Part shown: piece after piece, positions 47,514 through 55,995 of the stretch
Layout: each line of letters begins with the position of its first letter
Numbering within the stretch: position 1 is the first letter of the stretch
Assembly (NCBI GenBank): GCA_963665155.2
Contig: CAXXFI010000002.1
Coordinates: 496,001-560,000 of the forward strand
Origin: UBA1141 sp963665155
GTDB lineage: Bacteria > Chloroflexota > Dehalococcoidia > Lucifugimonadales > UBA3495
DNA length: 64,000 nucleotides
Direction of reading: 5' to 3'
Notes under the pieces: model-generated
The model's database searches: none
Told to the model about the DNA's origin: nothing
What the model saw: the letters and a program-made list of their open reading frames with translations, nothing else
Position numbers and translations under genes: made by a program

Positions 47514-49295
47514 CTAGAAACCCGGCTGAAAAGCCCTGCTGTGACGGGATGGCGTGGAGGATAACCAGTGGACTGTAAGTCTGAGGCTAAGAGTGACCCA
47601 GTTGGCTGCGGCCAATATGAATTGGGTAGTAACGATGGGCGACCCTGGGGCTTGCTGGTCCGGTTTATCGTGAGAGGAGCCTGGAGCCGGAGATATCATC
47701 CCCATCTTGGTAGCCACCAGGGTCAGGTTGGCCACCGTGGCCGCCATGAGTAGTTGGAATCGGGTCTTGGCTCGGCCGAAGTAGCGAGATTGGCGGACCC
47801 CCAGTTGCGCCAGCCGCGCCAGGCGATGCTCGGCCGCCTGGCGCAGCCTACGGTATTCAGCAAAGCCCTCACTCCGCTGGAAGTCCCGGGCTTGTTGCAA
47901 GAGCGCCTCTTGGGGATGCAGGGCTACGGTGCGTCCCGCCCCGTACCGCGCCGCCACGCACTGGGACCGCAGGGGGCATACGCCGCAGACCGCCGGGTCG
48001 AATTGGAAACTCCGGGCCAGGTAGGTCCGACCCAACCGGTTGGTCCGGGTGCCGAAGGTCCGCAGGGTGTGGGTAACATTACCGGCTGGGCAGGTGCAGG
48101 TTCCTGCCTCCAAGTCGATCTGGAAGTCCTCCTTGGGGAAGCAGGCCTTATTAGGGCGACCCGGCACCTTGGCTATTAGAGTCCGACCAGCATCGGCAAA
48201 GGCCTGCCGCGTCCCGCCATCCCCATAGGCCGCATCCCCGATAGTCTCCTCCACCGCTATGCCCGTGTTCTCCTCACTCTGCTCCACCAGTTCCAGGACT
48301 CCAGTGTTGTCACCGGCATTGCCGGGCAGGATGTCTACCGCGGTCACCAGTTGGGAATCGGTATCCACCACCACCGCAGCCTTATGTCCGTCGAAGCGTT
48401 TGCTGCTGCTTTTACGGCCGTGGCGCATCTCCGGGTCGTGTACCGAAGGGATGCGGTCCCGGCTTACCCCATCCTTCAGGGCTGGGCCATCCTCCTGGCG
48501 TTCCACATCCTGCAGTAACAGTTGCCCCAGCAACTCCGCCGCTTCCACTATACCCTGGCGCTGGGGGCTCTCCTCGGGGAACTGACCCTGGACCTGACGG
48601 GCCAGCTCCAACACCAGGTCGGCATCGGCTACTATCTTCTGCAGTAAGGCTTGCCGCTCTTTCTGGTTGTCCCAGTCAATCTCTGCCTCTCCCTTCACAC
48701 TGGAGCCAAAGTAGAGTTCCAGACCGTGTCTCAAGGCCCATTCCTCGGGCCGCGTCCCATCCAGGTCCGAAAGCGCCCGCACTACCTGGACTATGCCGTC
48801 GGCCAGCAAGTTGTAGGTGTCCTTGACCGCCCCTCGGCCCAGAATGTAGGTGGTGTCTACCGCCACCTTCATCCGGCGTCCTTTCAGGTATCCGGTCTGC
48901 CGGGCGAATTGGAGGCTGCGCTGAAAGACGGCCCGCACCCGGTCGTGGAGGATCAGCTGGGCTCGAAACAGCTGCAGCGTGCTCTTGGCAAAGGGCCGGT
49001 CCTCCACCTCAATCCCCAACGCCACCTTCCACCGGATATCAAAATCCGCCCGCTGTTTGGCTTCGGCGTCGCTGACTTTGTCGTAGGCTTGCAACAACAG
49101 CGCAGTGGCCACCAGACTTGGGGGCACGCTATCCCGGCCATTGTCTGGGCAATATAGCTCGGCGAACTCTTCGTCTCGAAATAGCTGTCCCCGCAGGGAG
49201 GCCAGGAAGCCATAGAAGGAGCCCCGGCCCACATAGTCCAGGTACAGGTGATCCGCTTCCAGCAGCCCTCGTTGCGCCGACCGTACTCCCAGCAT
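47514..49295 (-). CDS. IS1182-family transposase (type B)
   Basis: A 593-residue transposase. Order: N-terminal domain (MLGVRSAQRGLLEADHLYLD), first Asp in MKVAVDTTYILGRGAVKD, a long insert, KRFDGHKAAVVVDTDSQLVT, second Asp in TIGDAAYGDGG, the Cys-rich TCTCPAGNVTHT / CGVCPLRSQCVA block, and a C-terminal helix with the likely Glu in RSEGFAEYRRLRQAAEHR. I chose the ATG at 49295 with GGGAGG 6 bases upstream. The stop TAG is formed by the terminal CTAG, so the reading frame runs to the element border. It is the only intact copy of this transposase here and a candidate source of the two damaged copies. Confidence 0.9.
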   Translation of the reverse strand: MLGVRSAQRGLLEADHLYLDYVGRGSFYGFLASLRGQLFRDEEFAELYCPDNGRDSVPPSLVATALLLQAYDKVSDAEAKQRADFDIRWKVALGIEVEDRPFAKSTLQLFRAQLILHDRVRAVFQRSLQFARQTGYLKGRRMKVAVDTTYILGRGAVKDTYNLLADGIVQVVRALSDLDGTRPEEWALRHGLELYFGSSVKGEAEIDWDNQKERQALLQKIVADADLVLELARQVQGQFPEESPQRQGIVEAAELLGQLLLQDVERQEDGPALKDGVSRDRIPSVHDPEMRHGRKSSSKRFDGHKAAVVVDTDSQLVTAVDILPGNAGDNTGVLELVEQSEENTGIAVEETIGDAAYGDGGTRQAFADAGRTLIAKVPGRPNKACFPKEDFQIDLEAGTCTCPAGNVTHTLRTFGTRTNRLGRTYLARSFQFDPAVCGVCPLRSQCVAARYGAGRTVALHPQEALLQQARDFQRSEGFAEYRRLRQAAEHRLARLAQLGVRQSRYFGRAKTRFQLLMAATVANLTLVATKMGMISPAPGSSHDKPDQQAPGSPIVTTQFILAAANWVTLSLRLTVHWLSSTPSRHSRAFQPGF

Positions 49296-49382
49296 CCTCA
49301 ACCTCCCACACCCATTTATTAAATCTCTTGCCCAGTATATCGGGACAGCCTAGGTCAGGGTACTTTTCGGCCGGAGTTCTAG
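47514..49382 (-). mobile_element. Complete IS1182-type element (type B) bounded by CTAG
   Basis: The element (47518-49378) has ends beginning AAACCCGGCTGAAAAG and AACTCCGGCCGAAAAG (13 of 16 matching), with CTAG at 47514-47517 and 49379-49382. It carries a full-length transposase. The right-hand CTAG is shared with the adjoining MITE. Joining MFS sequence across one CTAG gives VVVLLGTLQALNGPARMA in frame, so the pair inserted at one CTAG in the MFS gene. A truncated copy lies at 30253-31220 and an inverted degenerate copy at 50095-51826. Confidence 0.9.
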
Positions 49383-49527
49383 TATTACAACGACGCTTTC
49401 TCAAATTGGTCAGTGGGGCAGAAATCCTTCGCGGAACGCAAGACCACAAAGCTGTCAGCCCACGCGCCTAACAGCCATGAAGAGGTGCTCAAGGCCCCTT
49501 TTTTGTGATCCGTCGTTGTAATACTAG
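49379..49527 (+). mobile_element. MITE copy 1 with IS701-like ends and CTAG borders
   Basis: Body 49383-49523 (141 bp) starts TATTACAACGACGCTTTCTC and ends with GTCGTTGTAATA. CTAG borders lie at 49379-49382 and 49524-49527. There is no coding capacity. The ends match the IS701 element at 14507 in the first 10 bases plus C at position 12. Small deletions separate it from copies 2 and 3. It supplies the false end VLQRRITKKGP to the truncated MFS frame. Confidence 0.88.
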
Positions 49528-49899
49528 GAGGACCACGACGGTGTAAATATGCCAGACCTCCAAATGATCAGTGATTCTAAGGATTGCAAGGGCTAATATC
49601 AGGACGGACACGCAAAAACGGGTGGATATTAACAGCTTGAGCCGGCTGGCGCGGTCTGCAAGGATTCCGCCCGGCATGGCGAAAAGCAGGTTAGGGAGAC
49701 CGAAGGCGAAAATCACCAATCCCAGTTGGTAGGAAGAACTAGTGATGTCCAACACTAGCCAACCTAGGATTAGAAACTGCATTCCTTGGGCCATGGCTTG
49801 GGTGGCGCCGTTCAACCAGAACCAGCGGAAGTTGCTATAACGAAGGGCGCTGAAGGTGTGGAACCGTTGACTGTCCCGTGAGGTCTGTGGGTGCGCCAT
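49528..49899 (-). pseudogene. MFS transporter, N-terminal piece
   Basis: Starts at ATG 49899 with GAGG upstream. It reads FHTFSALRYSNFRWFWLNGA, LILGWLVLDITSSSYQLG and the MFS loop AMPGGILADRASRLKL, covering about four helices, then breaks at the CTAG of MITE copy 1. The original gene continues at 47513 downwards. The product was probably a DHA3-like efflux transporter. Confidence 0.75.
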
Positions 49900-49947
49900 A
49901 CACCTCAGCTCTGACTTCTAAATGTCAAGATATTGTCACCCATGGTC

Positions 49948-50098
49948 CTAGTATTACAACGACGCTTTCTCAAATTGGTCAGTTATGGGGCAGAAATCGC
50001 TTCGCGGAACGCAAGAACAAAGCTGTCAGCCCACGCGCCTAACAGCCATGAAGAGGTGCTCAAGGCCCCTTTTTTGTGATCCGTCGTTGTAATACTAG
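49948..50098 (+). mobile_element. MITE copy 2 with IS701-like ends and CTAG borders
   Basis: Body 49952-50094 (143 bp), in the same plus-strand orientation as copy 1, with CTAG at 49948-49951 and 50095-50098. The right-hand CTAG is also the left border of the inverted IS1182-type copy. It lies 48 bp upstream of the MFS start and probably cut off its promoter. Confidence 0.88.
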
Positions 50099-51826
50099 AA
50101 CTCCGGCCGAAAAGTACCCTGACCTAGGCTGTCCCGATATACTGGGCAAGAGATTTAATAAATGGGTGTGGGAGGTTGAGGATGCTGGGAGTACGGTCGG
50201 CGCAACGAGGGCGCTGGAAGCGGATCACCTGTACCTGGACTATGTGGGCCGGGGCTCCTTCTATGGCTTCCTGGCCTCCCTGCGGGGACAGCTATTTCGA
50301 GACGAAGAGTTCGCCGAGCTATATTGCCCAGACAATGGCCGCGATAGCGTGCCCCCAAGTCTGGTGGCCACTGCGCTGTTGTTGCAAGCCTACGACAAAG
50401 TCAGCGACGCCGAAGCCAAACAGCGGGCGGATTTTGATATCCGGTGGAAGGTGGCGTTGGGGATTGAGGTGGAGGACCGGCCCTTTGCCAAGAGCACGCT
50501 GCAGCTGTTTCGAGCCCAGCTGATCCTCCACGACCGGGTGCGGGCCGTCTTTCAGCGCAGCCTCCAATTCGCCCGGCAGACCGGATACCTGAAAGGACGC
50601 CGGATGAAGGTGGCGGTAGACACCACCTACATTCTGGGCCGAGGGGCGGTCAAGGACACCTACAACTTGCTGGCCGAGCATTCCAGGAGTGCGGGCGCCG
50701 GACCTGGATGGCGGCGGTGGGCCTGAGACACGGCAAGGATGTGAAGGGAGAGGCCGCCCGGCATGGCGAAAAGCAGGTTCCCCGAGGAGAGCCCCCAGCG
50801 CCAGGGTATAGTGGAAGCGGCGGAGTTGCTGGGGCAACTGTTACTGCAGGATGTGGAACGCCAGGAGGATGGCCCAGCCCTGAAGGATGGGGTAGCCGGG
50901 ACCGCATCCCTTCGGTACACGACCCGGAGATGCGCCACGGCCGTAAAAGCAGCAGCAAACGCTTCGACGGACATAAGGCTGCCGTGGTGGTGGATACCGA
51001 TTCCCAACTGGTGACCGCAGTAGACATCCTGCCCGGCAATGCCGGTGACAACACTGGAGTCCTGGAACTGGTGGAGCAGAGTGAGGAGAACAATAGCTGG
51101 AGGAGACTATTGCGGCCTATGGGGATGGCGGGACGCGGCAGGCCTTTGCCGATGCTGGTGGCTAATAGCCAAGGTGCCGGGTCGCCCTAATAAGGCCTGC
51201 TTCCCCAAGGAGGACTTCCAGATCGACTTGGAGGCAGGAACCTGCACCTGCCCAGCCGGAATGTTACCCACACCCTGCGGACCTTCGGCACCCGGACCAA
51301 CCGGTTGGGTCGGACCTACCTGGCCCGGAGTTTCCAATTCGACCCGGCGGTCTGCGGCGTATGCCCCCTGCGGTCCCAGTGCGTGGCGGCGCGGTACGGG
51401 GCGGGACGCACCGTAGCCCTGCATCCCCAAGAGGCGCTCTTGCAACAAGCCCGGGACTTCCAGCGGAGTGAGGGCTTTGCTGAATACCGTAGGCTGCGCC
51501 AGGCGGCCGAGCATCGCCTGGCGCGGCTGGCGCAACTGGGGGTCCGCCAATCTCGCTACTTCGGCCGAGCCAAGACCCGATTCCAACTACTCATGGCGGC
51601 CACGGTGGCCAACCTGACCCTGGTGGCTACCAAGATGGGGATGATATCTCCGGCTCCAGGCTCCTCTCACGATAAACCGGACCAGCAAGCCCCAGGGTCG
51701 CCCATCGTTACTACCCAATTCATATTGGCCGCAGCCAACTGGGTCACTCTTAGCCTCAGACTTACAGTCCACTGGTTATCCTCCACGCCATCCCGTCACA
51801 GCAGGGCTTTTCAGCCGGGTTTCTAG
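50095..51826 (+). mobile_element. Degenerate inverted copy of the type B IS1182-type element
   Basis: CTAG borders at 50095-50098 and 51823-51826. The sequence matches the copy at 47514-49382 in opposite orientation, but has one-base losses (near 50211), a large compressed segment (about 50680-50785) and several short deletions (near 51090, 51160 and 51260). The 3' half from 51305 is nearly identical. It includes 26 bp identical to the neighbouring MFS gene. Confidence 0.85.
50176..51826 (+). pseudogene. IS1182-family transposase (type B), multiply frameshifted
   Basis: The transposase of the degenerate copy in at least five frame segments. It includes the N-terminal domain, the first Asp region VAVDTTYILGRGAVKD, a scrambled centre, KRFDGHKAAVVVDTDSQLVT and the full C-terminus from GRTYLARSFQFDP to the terminal TAG. 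It cannot make a functional transposase. Confidence 0.85.
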
Positions 51827-51874
51827 TGACTACCAATGTCGACAAACTCCATTTCACGACGTAAGATTTTCACC

Positions 51875-52018
51875 CTACAACGTCGGCGTGTTGTGCAAGG
51901 CATATTCTTTCATCACCTCGGTGACGTTGTTGTACGACTCAAAGAGGCGAAGCCTGAGGATGGTGAATAGCTTGCTTTGCAAGTCAATAGCCCAGCGCAG
52001 GCAGTGGGGGTACCTCAA
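51875..52018 (-). CDS. Small protein coupled to the phage-like gene, or a remnant
   Basis: A 47-codon frame starting with TTG that overlaps the stop of the upstream gene (TTGA, 52015-52018). It reads HCLRWAIDLQSKLFTILRLR and ends KEYALHNTPTL with TAG at 51875-51877. The four-base overlap is typical of coupled genes and suggests a real small gene of the phage-like remnant. Unrecognised. Confidence 0.35.
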   Translation of the reverse strand: MRYPHCLRWAIDLQSKLFTILRLRLFESYNNVTEVMKEYALHNTPTL

Positions 52019-53418
52019 ACATACCGGTCCACTAACTCCCACGCTTGACGACTCTCGCCAAGTACGTCTAGCGCGTCGGATTTCGCCATGTCTACCATGT
52101 AGGCAACCTGCGCCTTGACAGCCCCCTGAATGCTCTCGATCAACCCGGCCATATCAACGGTAAGAGGAGATTCATTTTGCCAGTCTCCCGTCTCGTTTAG
52201 CAGCCGTTCAAGGTGCTCAATATCTTCTGCCAACGCCTCGTTGTAAATGCCGACCAGATTTTCCAAAGAAGCTATAAGCCGATCAAGCCCTTCAGCCGAT
52301 TCGGGGAATAGAGTTTCCTGACCCTCAAAGTAGCGTTGGTTGATCGAGTCAATCGCTCTTCGGAGGGTGTATATTTCGGGAAGAAACCGGAGCGTGGACT
52401 CCTTCCATTGTTCAACCCGTGTCCGGAATTCCCCACCATCATTGCTACCTGGGTTTCCAATCTGTAGCGATTCCAGCAGCGACTTGCGTCGGGTCGATTC
52501 CTCCGCTAACTCTCCGGCATCCCGGCAGACGCGGTATCTGTAACGGTCGAGATAGCAATGAAATTTCCCGACCATGACCCCAGCAAGGGACGCCATCCCC
52601 TCGCCCCCTTGCGCCTCCACCCACTGGTTCCACGAGGTCACCGCTAAACCCGTGCGTATCCCGGACTTCAGGTCACCTTTGTTCCTCCTGCCCTTCCACT
52701 TCACATAGTCCTCGAAGTTCAGGTAGAGTCGCTCTGCTATCACCTTGGTACGACCGGGAAATCCAGCCAGGTGTTTCCCGGTTTGCTGCCAAAGGATTCT
52801 TGTTGCCGCCGCGTCGGCTTCTGACCCGTCATCCTGGTTGATGATCCTGTACCAGGCCATGGGGTGATTATCGCCGGACTCCTCCAGCAGAAATCCTTTC
52901 TCAGCCAACCTAGCCCCCCACTCGGCTAGTTGCACGATGAAGCGGTCGATCCAACTACCGTCAATCAGAGGCGCGTCTTTCAAGAACTGGTGGGGCAAAG
53001 TAGGAAGTTCAACCACCGTTCCTGGTTGCAACACCTCTCTTACGGCTGACATTACTGCCTCGTAGTGTTGGTCATACTCAGCGTCGGTCACATCCGAGAG
53101 CCCGTAAGAGTAGTCTTCGCCGGTCTGAAACTTCTGATATCTCTCGGCATCTTGGAACAAGTCCTGCACCTCGTCCTCAGTCGGCACTGGCATGTAAGAT
53201 GACTTGGTTCCACTCTTCATCAGGTAGGCGCCGTCGGGAAGAGCAGTCTTTCCTTCCGCGACGAAATGGTCTACCAACCATTGGCCGATGTCGTCACCTT
53301 CCTCAAGAACGTCCCAAGTCAAGACGTGGTGCTGCTTAGCCGCTTCCACCGCTGCTGCCGATTCTTGGTCCAACGGATAGGACATGTCAATTTCTGCCCT
53401 AATCCGGCTCCACCGCAT
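52015..53418 (-). CDS. Unrecognised phage/plasmid-like protein
   Basis: A 467-residue acidic, mostly helical protein with no domain I can name. Stretches such as SGTKSSYMPVPTEDEVQDLF, LNFEDYVKWKGRRNKGDLKS and SINQRYFEGQETLFPESAEG look like a soluble cytoplasmic protein. I chose the ATG at 53418 with TTGGAG 6 bases upstream; the frame is open to 53478. It lies downstream of the ParB/DNA-methylase remnant on the same strand and overlaps a small frame at its 3' end, so it probably belonged to a phage or integrative element. The frame is intact over 1.4 kb. Confidence 0.55.
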   Translation of the reverse strand: MRWSRIRAEIDMSYPLDQESAAAVEAAKQHHVLTWDVLEEGDDIGQWLVDHFVAEGKTALPDGAYLMKSGTKSSYMPVPTEDEVQDLFQDAERYQKFQTGEDYSYGLSDVTDAEYDQHYEAVMSAVREVLQPGTVVELPTLPHQFLKDAPLIDGSWIDRFIVQLAEWGARLAEKGFLLEESGDNHPMAWYRIINQDDGSEADAAATRILWQQTGKHLAGFPGRTKVIAERLYLNFEDYVKWKGRRNKGDLKSGIRTGLAVTSWNQWVEAQGGEGMASLAGVMVGKFHCYLDRYRYRVCRDAGELAEESTRRKSLLESLQIGNPGSNDGGEFRTRVEQWKESTLRFLPEIYTLRRAIDSINQRYFEGQETLFPESAEGLDRLIASLENLVGIYNEALAEDIEHLERLLNETGDWQNESPLTVDMAGLIESIQGAVKAQVAYMVDMAKSDALDVLGESRQAWELVDRYV

Positions 53419-53487
53419 TTGCCGCTCCAATGACTGCTCCTTTAGCAGGGATTGCAATTCCTTGTTCAAAAGGAGCAACCGGGTCCA

Positions 53488-53655
53488 CTAGTACCGGTTC
53501 TCTGAGAGGAGTTTGCCGTTGACCTGCTTGTGGAGGAAAAACAGAAACAGCACGTCCTTGTAAGCCTTTCGTACTGCCTGGTTGATCCGCTCCCGCGACT
53601 GCCTCTTCAGGGTTTGCTTCACCCCTTCTTCTACCTGCCCGGTCAGCCCGTCCAT
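53488..53655 (-). CDS. Small frame between methylase remnant and phage-like gene
   Basis: A 55-residue basic frame beginning MDGLTGQVEEGVKQTLKRQS and ending NGKLLSENRY. It starts at the point where the methylase similarity ends, so it may be the tail of another gene joined by deletion. Family unknown. Confidence 0.3.
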   Translation of the reverse strand: MDGLTGQVEEGVKQTLKRQSRERINQAVRKAYKDVLFLFFLHKQVNGKLLSENRY

Positions 53656-54819
53656 GGGGTGCCATGAAGATGTAAACAGCACCGTCGGTGTGAGACAGGA
53701 TATTCTGGCAGGCAACCAGCAAGAAGTCGTAGAAGCCTTCCCCGATGTCGTCGTTGAGGATGGACCGTCTGCGGTCGTTTTCCGGAGCACCGCCGTGGCT
53801 ACCATAAGAGACGTTGTATGGCGGGTCAGTAATTGCCATGTTCGCTTTATTCCCGTTCATCAATCGCTTCACATCCTCACCGCCGATTGAATCGCCGCAC
53901 ATGATCCTGTGTTCTCCGAGAAGCCAAATATCGCCTGTGCTAGCGACTGGGGCCGCACGTGCGGCTTCCAAAGCGTCATCCATGTCGAATGTCTCCAGCC
54001 GCTCCCGCTTCTCCCGGGATTCCAGGCTCTTCAAGTGCTTCTGGAGTTCGTCCTCGGAGAAGCCACTTAGGCTTAGGTCAATATTGGGAACAGCATTTAG
54101 GTTGGCCAGTAGCCGGGCCAGAAGCTCTTGATCCCAGGTAACGGATATTCGGTTCAAAGCCAGGTTCAACAAATGTGCCCGTTGCTCGGATAAATCAACC
54201 AGCACCACCGGCACCTGTTTCAGTCCGAGTTTCCTTGCTGCCAGTAGGCGCTGGTGGCCGCCGATTACAATCTTGTCCTCTCTTCGGGCTATGATAGGAT
54301 TGATCAGTCCGACCATCCAGGAGAAGGGAGGCAGGTCAGGTGCTGGCCGGGTTATTTCATCAAGCCAGATGCAAGTTGCCAGGTTGACGGCGTCGCCGCG
54401 GTCGGCGTCCGACTCAGCCTTGCGGGACTCATATCGGGGAGCAACGCCGTAGTAGACATTCTCTCTCCCGTCTAGTATTACAACGACGCTTTCTCAAATT
54501 GGTCAGTTATGGGGCAGAAATCGCTTCGCGGAACGCAAGACCACAAAGCTGTCAGCCCACGCGCCTAACAGCCATGAAGAGGTGCTCAAGGCCCCTTTTT
54601 TGTGATCCGTCGTTGTAATACTAGGTGGCCGGGTAGCGCCGCCGCAAAGCCTCTTCGGCGTAGTCTGGCCAGGCTGTAGAAATTCTTCCTGCCACCGCCG
54701 CGCTTGAGGGTTCGGATTTCTAGATCCTGATTGTCGGGTACGCTCTCTAACAGGGCATCCAGGAATTTGGCGGCCTCAGGATAGGAGACGCTGGGGTGCC
54801 ATGGGACCCTCCCCAGCAT
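53656..54819 (-). pseudogene. Primase-like / ParB-DNA methylase fusion remnant interrupted by a MITE
   Basis: From ATG 54819 the frame reads SVSYPEAAKFLDALLESVPD and LKRGGGRKNFYSLARL, is interrupted by MITE copy 3, and resumes at 54471 as DGRENVYYGVAPRYESRKAE, resembling phage primase-polymerase N-termini. It continues in frame into a ParB-like domain (GLINPIIARREDKIVIGGHQ, RLLAARKLG) and an N6-adenine DNA methylase (GDIWLLGEHRIMCGDS, motif IV MAITDPPYNVSYG). Similarity ends after VYIFMAPHG at about 53656, so the C-terminal methylase motifs are missing. Joining across one CTAG gives ALPGH-LDGRENVYYG without a stop. Confidence 0.65.
54472..54624 (+). mobile_element. MITE copy 3, longest copy, CTAG borders
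   Basis: Body 54476-54620 (145 bp) with ends TATTACAACGACG and CGTCGTTGTAATA, and CTAG at 54472-54475 and 54621-54624. It is nearly identical to copies 1 and 2, in the same orientation. It inserted in the primase-like frame; its removal with one CTAG restores that frame. Confidence 0.9.
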
Positions 54820-54888
54820 CGAGGAGGATCCCTCTCTAGGCTCTAACCAGCTCCCGCTCTATCGTGAAGCGGAAAGGTTCGATTATGT

Positions 54889-55332
54889 AGGTTCTGGAAC
54901 CCCAGCACCATCGCCAGGATACTCAAAAACCCCGCTTACGCTGGCCGCTACGCCGCATTGCGGCAGGAGATGAAATCCCCGGAGAAGCGGAGGAAATCTG
55001 GAAGTTACGGCAAATCGTCATCGCGCCAGCTTCCCTTCGAATCGTGGCATTTCCTGCCGGATTTCCCAGTGGAGTCTCCCATAGTGACGTGGGCCGAATA
55101 CGAGGCTGTCCAGCATCGGCTGACCAAGAACAAAGAAGACTCCAACCGCAACGCCTCCCGTCTCTACGTGCTTCGCGGGATGCTGTTTTGTGGCCAAGAT
55201 GGGCGCCGATTATGCGGTCACAGTGGGCGCACGTCCTACGCCTACGGAGGCATCCTGGACATCTCAATCGACGTTCCCGAGCACCTTCATGGTTCTATGC
55301 GCGATTGTGTCCACCAGACCCAAGGCCAGTAG
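54889..55332 (+). pseudogene. C-terminal fragment of a large serine recombinase
   Basis: The frame reads FWNPSTIARILKNPAYAGRY (recombinase domain), then TWAEYEAVQHRLTKNKED and LRGMLFCGQDGRRLCGHSGR, the zinc-ribbon domain of large serine recombinases, though one Cys of the first CxxC is replaced (CGQD). The resolvase catalytic domain is absent. Similarity ends at about 55250. It probably integrated the phage-like segment next to it. Confidence 0.7.
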
Positions 55333-55570
55333 GAGGCGCCCCCTCCCCTTCGTAGCACCAGCCCCAGAAAACCTGGGCCCCTCGCTGCTCGGCCAGCATG
55401 GCCAACTCCTGGGCGGTGCGGGCCTTGCCGATGCCGGGTTCTCCGGCCAGCATTACCAGCCTTCCCCGGCCCCCCAAAGCATCATCTAGGGCCGCCCTAA
55501 GCTGGGCCATCTCCCGCTGGCGGCCAACAAACACATGGCCAATGTCACGAGTGGGTTGGGATTCTACCAT
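55290..55570 (-). pseudogene. N-terminal ATPase fragment of a LuxR/adenylate-cyclase-type regulator
   Basis: From ATG 55570 the frame reads VGRQREMAQLRAALDDALGG, a Walker-A-like GEPGIGKARTAQEL (Ala replaces the usual Ser/Thr after Lys) and WGWCYEGEGAPP. Then one base is lost and YWPWVW continues briefly in another frame before the similarity ends. It is the kind of domain missing from the LuxR pseudogene at 21463-24847, but the two cannot be proven to be one gene. Confidence 0.65.
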
Positions 55571-55995
55571 GCAACTACTACCGTAAGTTGGTTAATTTGC
55601 CGACATGGTTAGCCGACATGCTCGAATGTTACATTGGGGGGATGGCTTGTCCACCGAACCTCTACTGTCGCCGCAAAACATGATTGGTAATGCGGTGCTC
55701 CACAACGGGATTCCTAACCCGTGTAGCCACAAAGGGTATAAAAGCGCCTCAAAAGAGATTCTTTCCGATCCGTCCTTCTTTCTGGTCCACCATTTAATGC
55801 AAGGACCGTAACACAATACGCCTCAGTTCCTTGACCGCTGGAGCGATAATGCATAGCGTGACCCTGCCAGCAGCCCGGGATTTTGGCCAGGATACCGTCA
55901 GCGTCGGGTTTCTTTTCCCAGCTACCAATACGTGGTAATATCGGTACCCTATCTACGTATACCTTAAGACTGTGGGTCATCGTTAGGGAGTCGTT
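55571..55995. other. Intergenic region upstream of dapB
   Basis: 425 bp with no recognised gene. It marks the border between the mobile-DNA nest and the intact lysine-biosynthesis block. GGGAG at about 55986 serves dapB. Confidence 0.4.

Noticed and set aside
47514..51826. Composite transposon made of the two inverted IS copies
   Set aside because: One copy is badly degraded, each copy has its own CTAG borders, and the cargo is only a broken MFS gene start already explained by local insertions.
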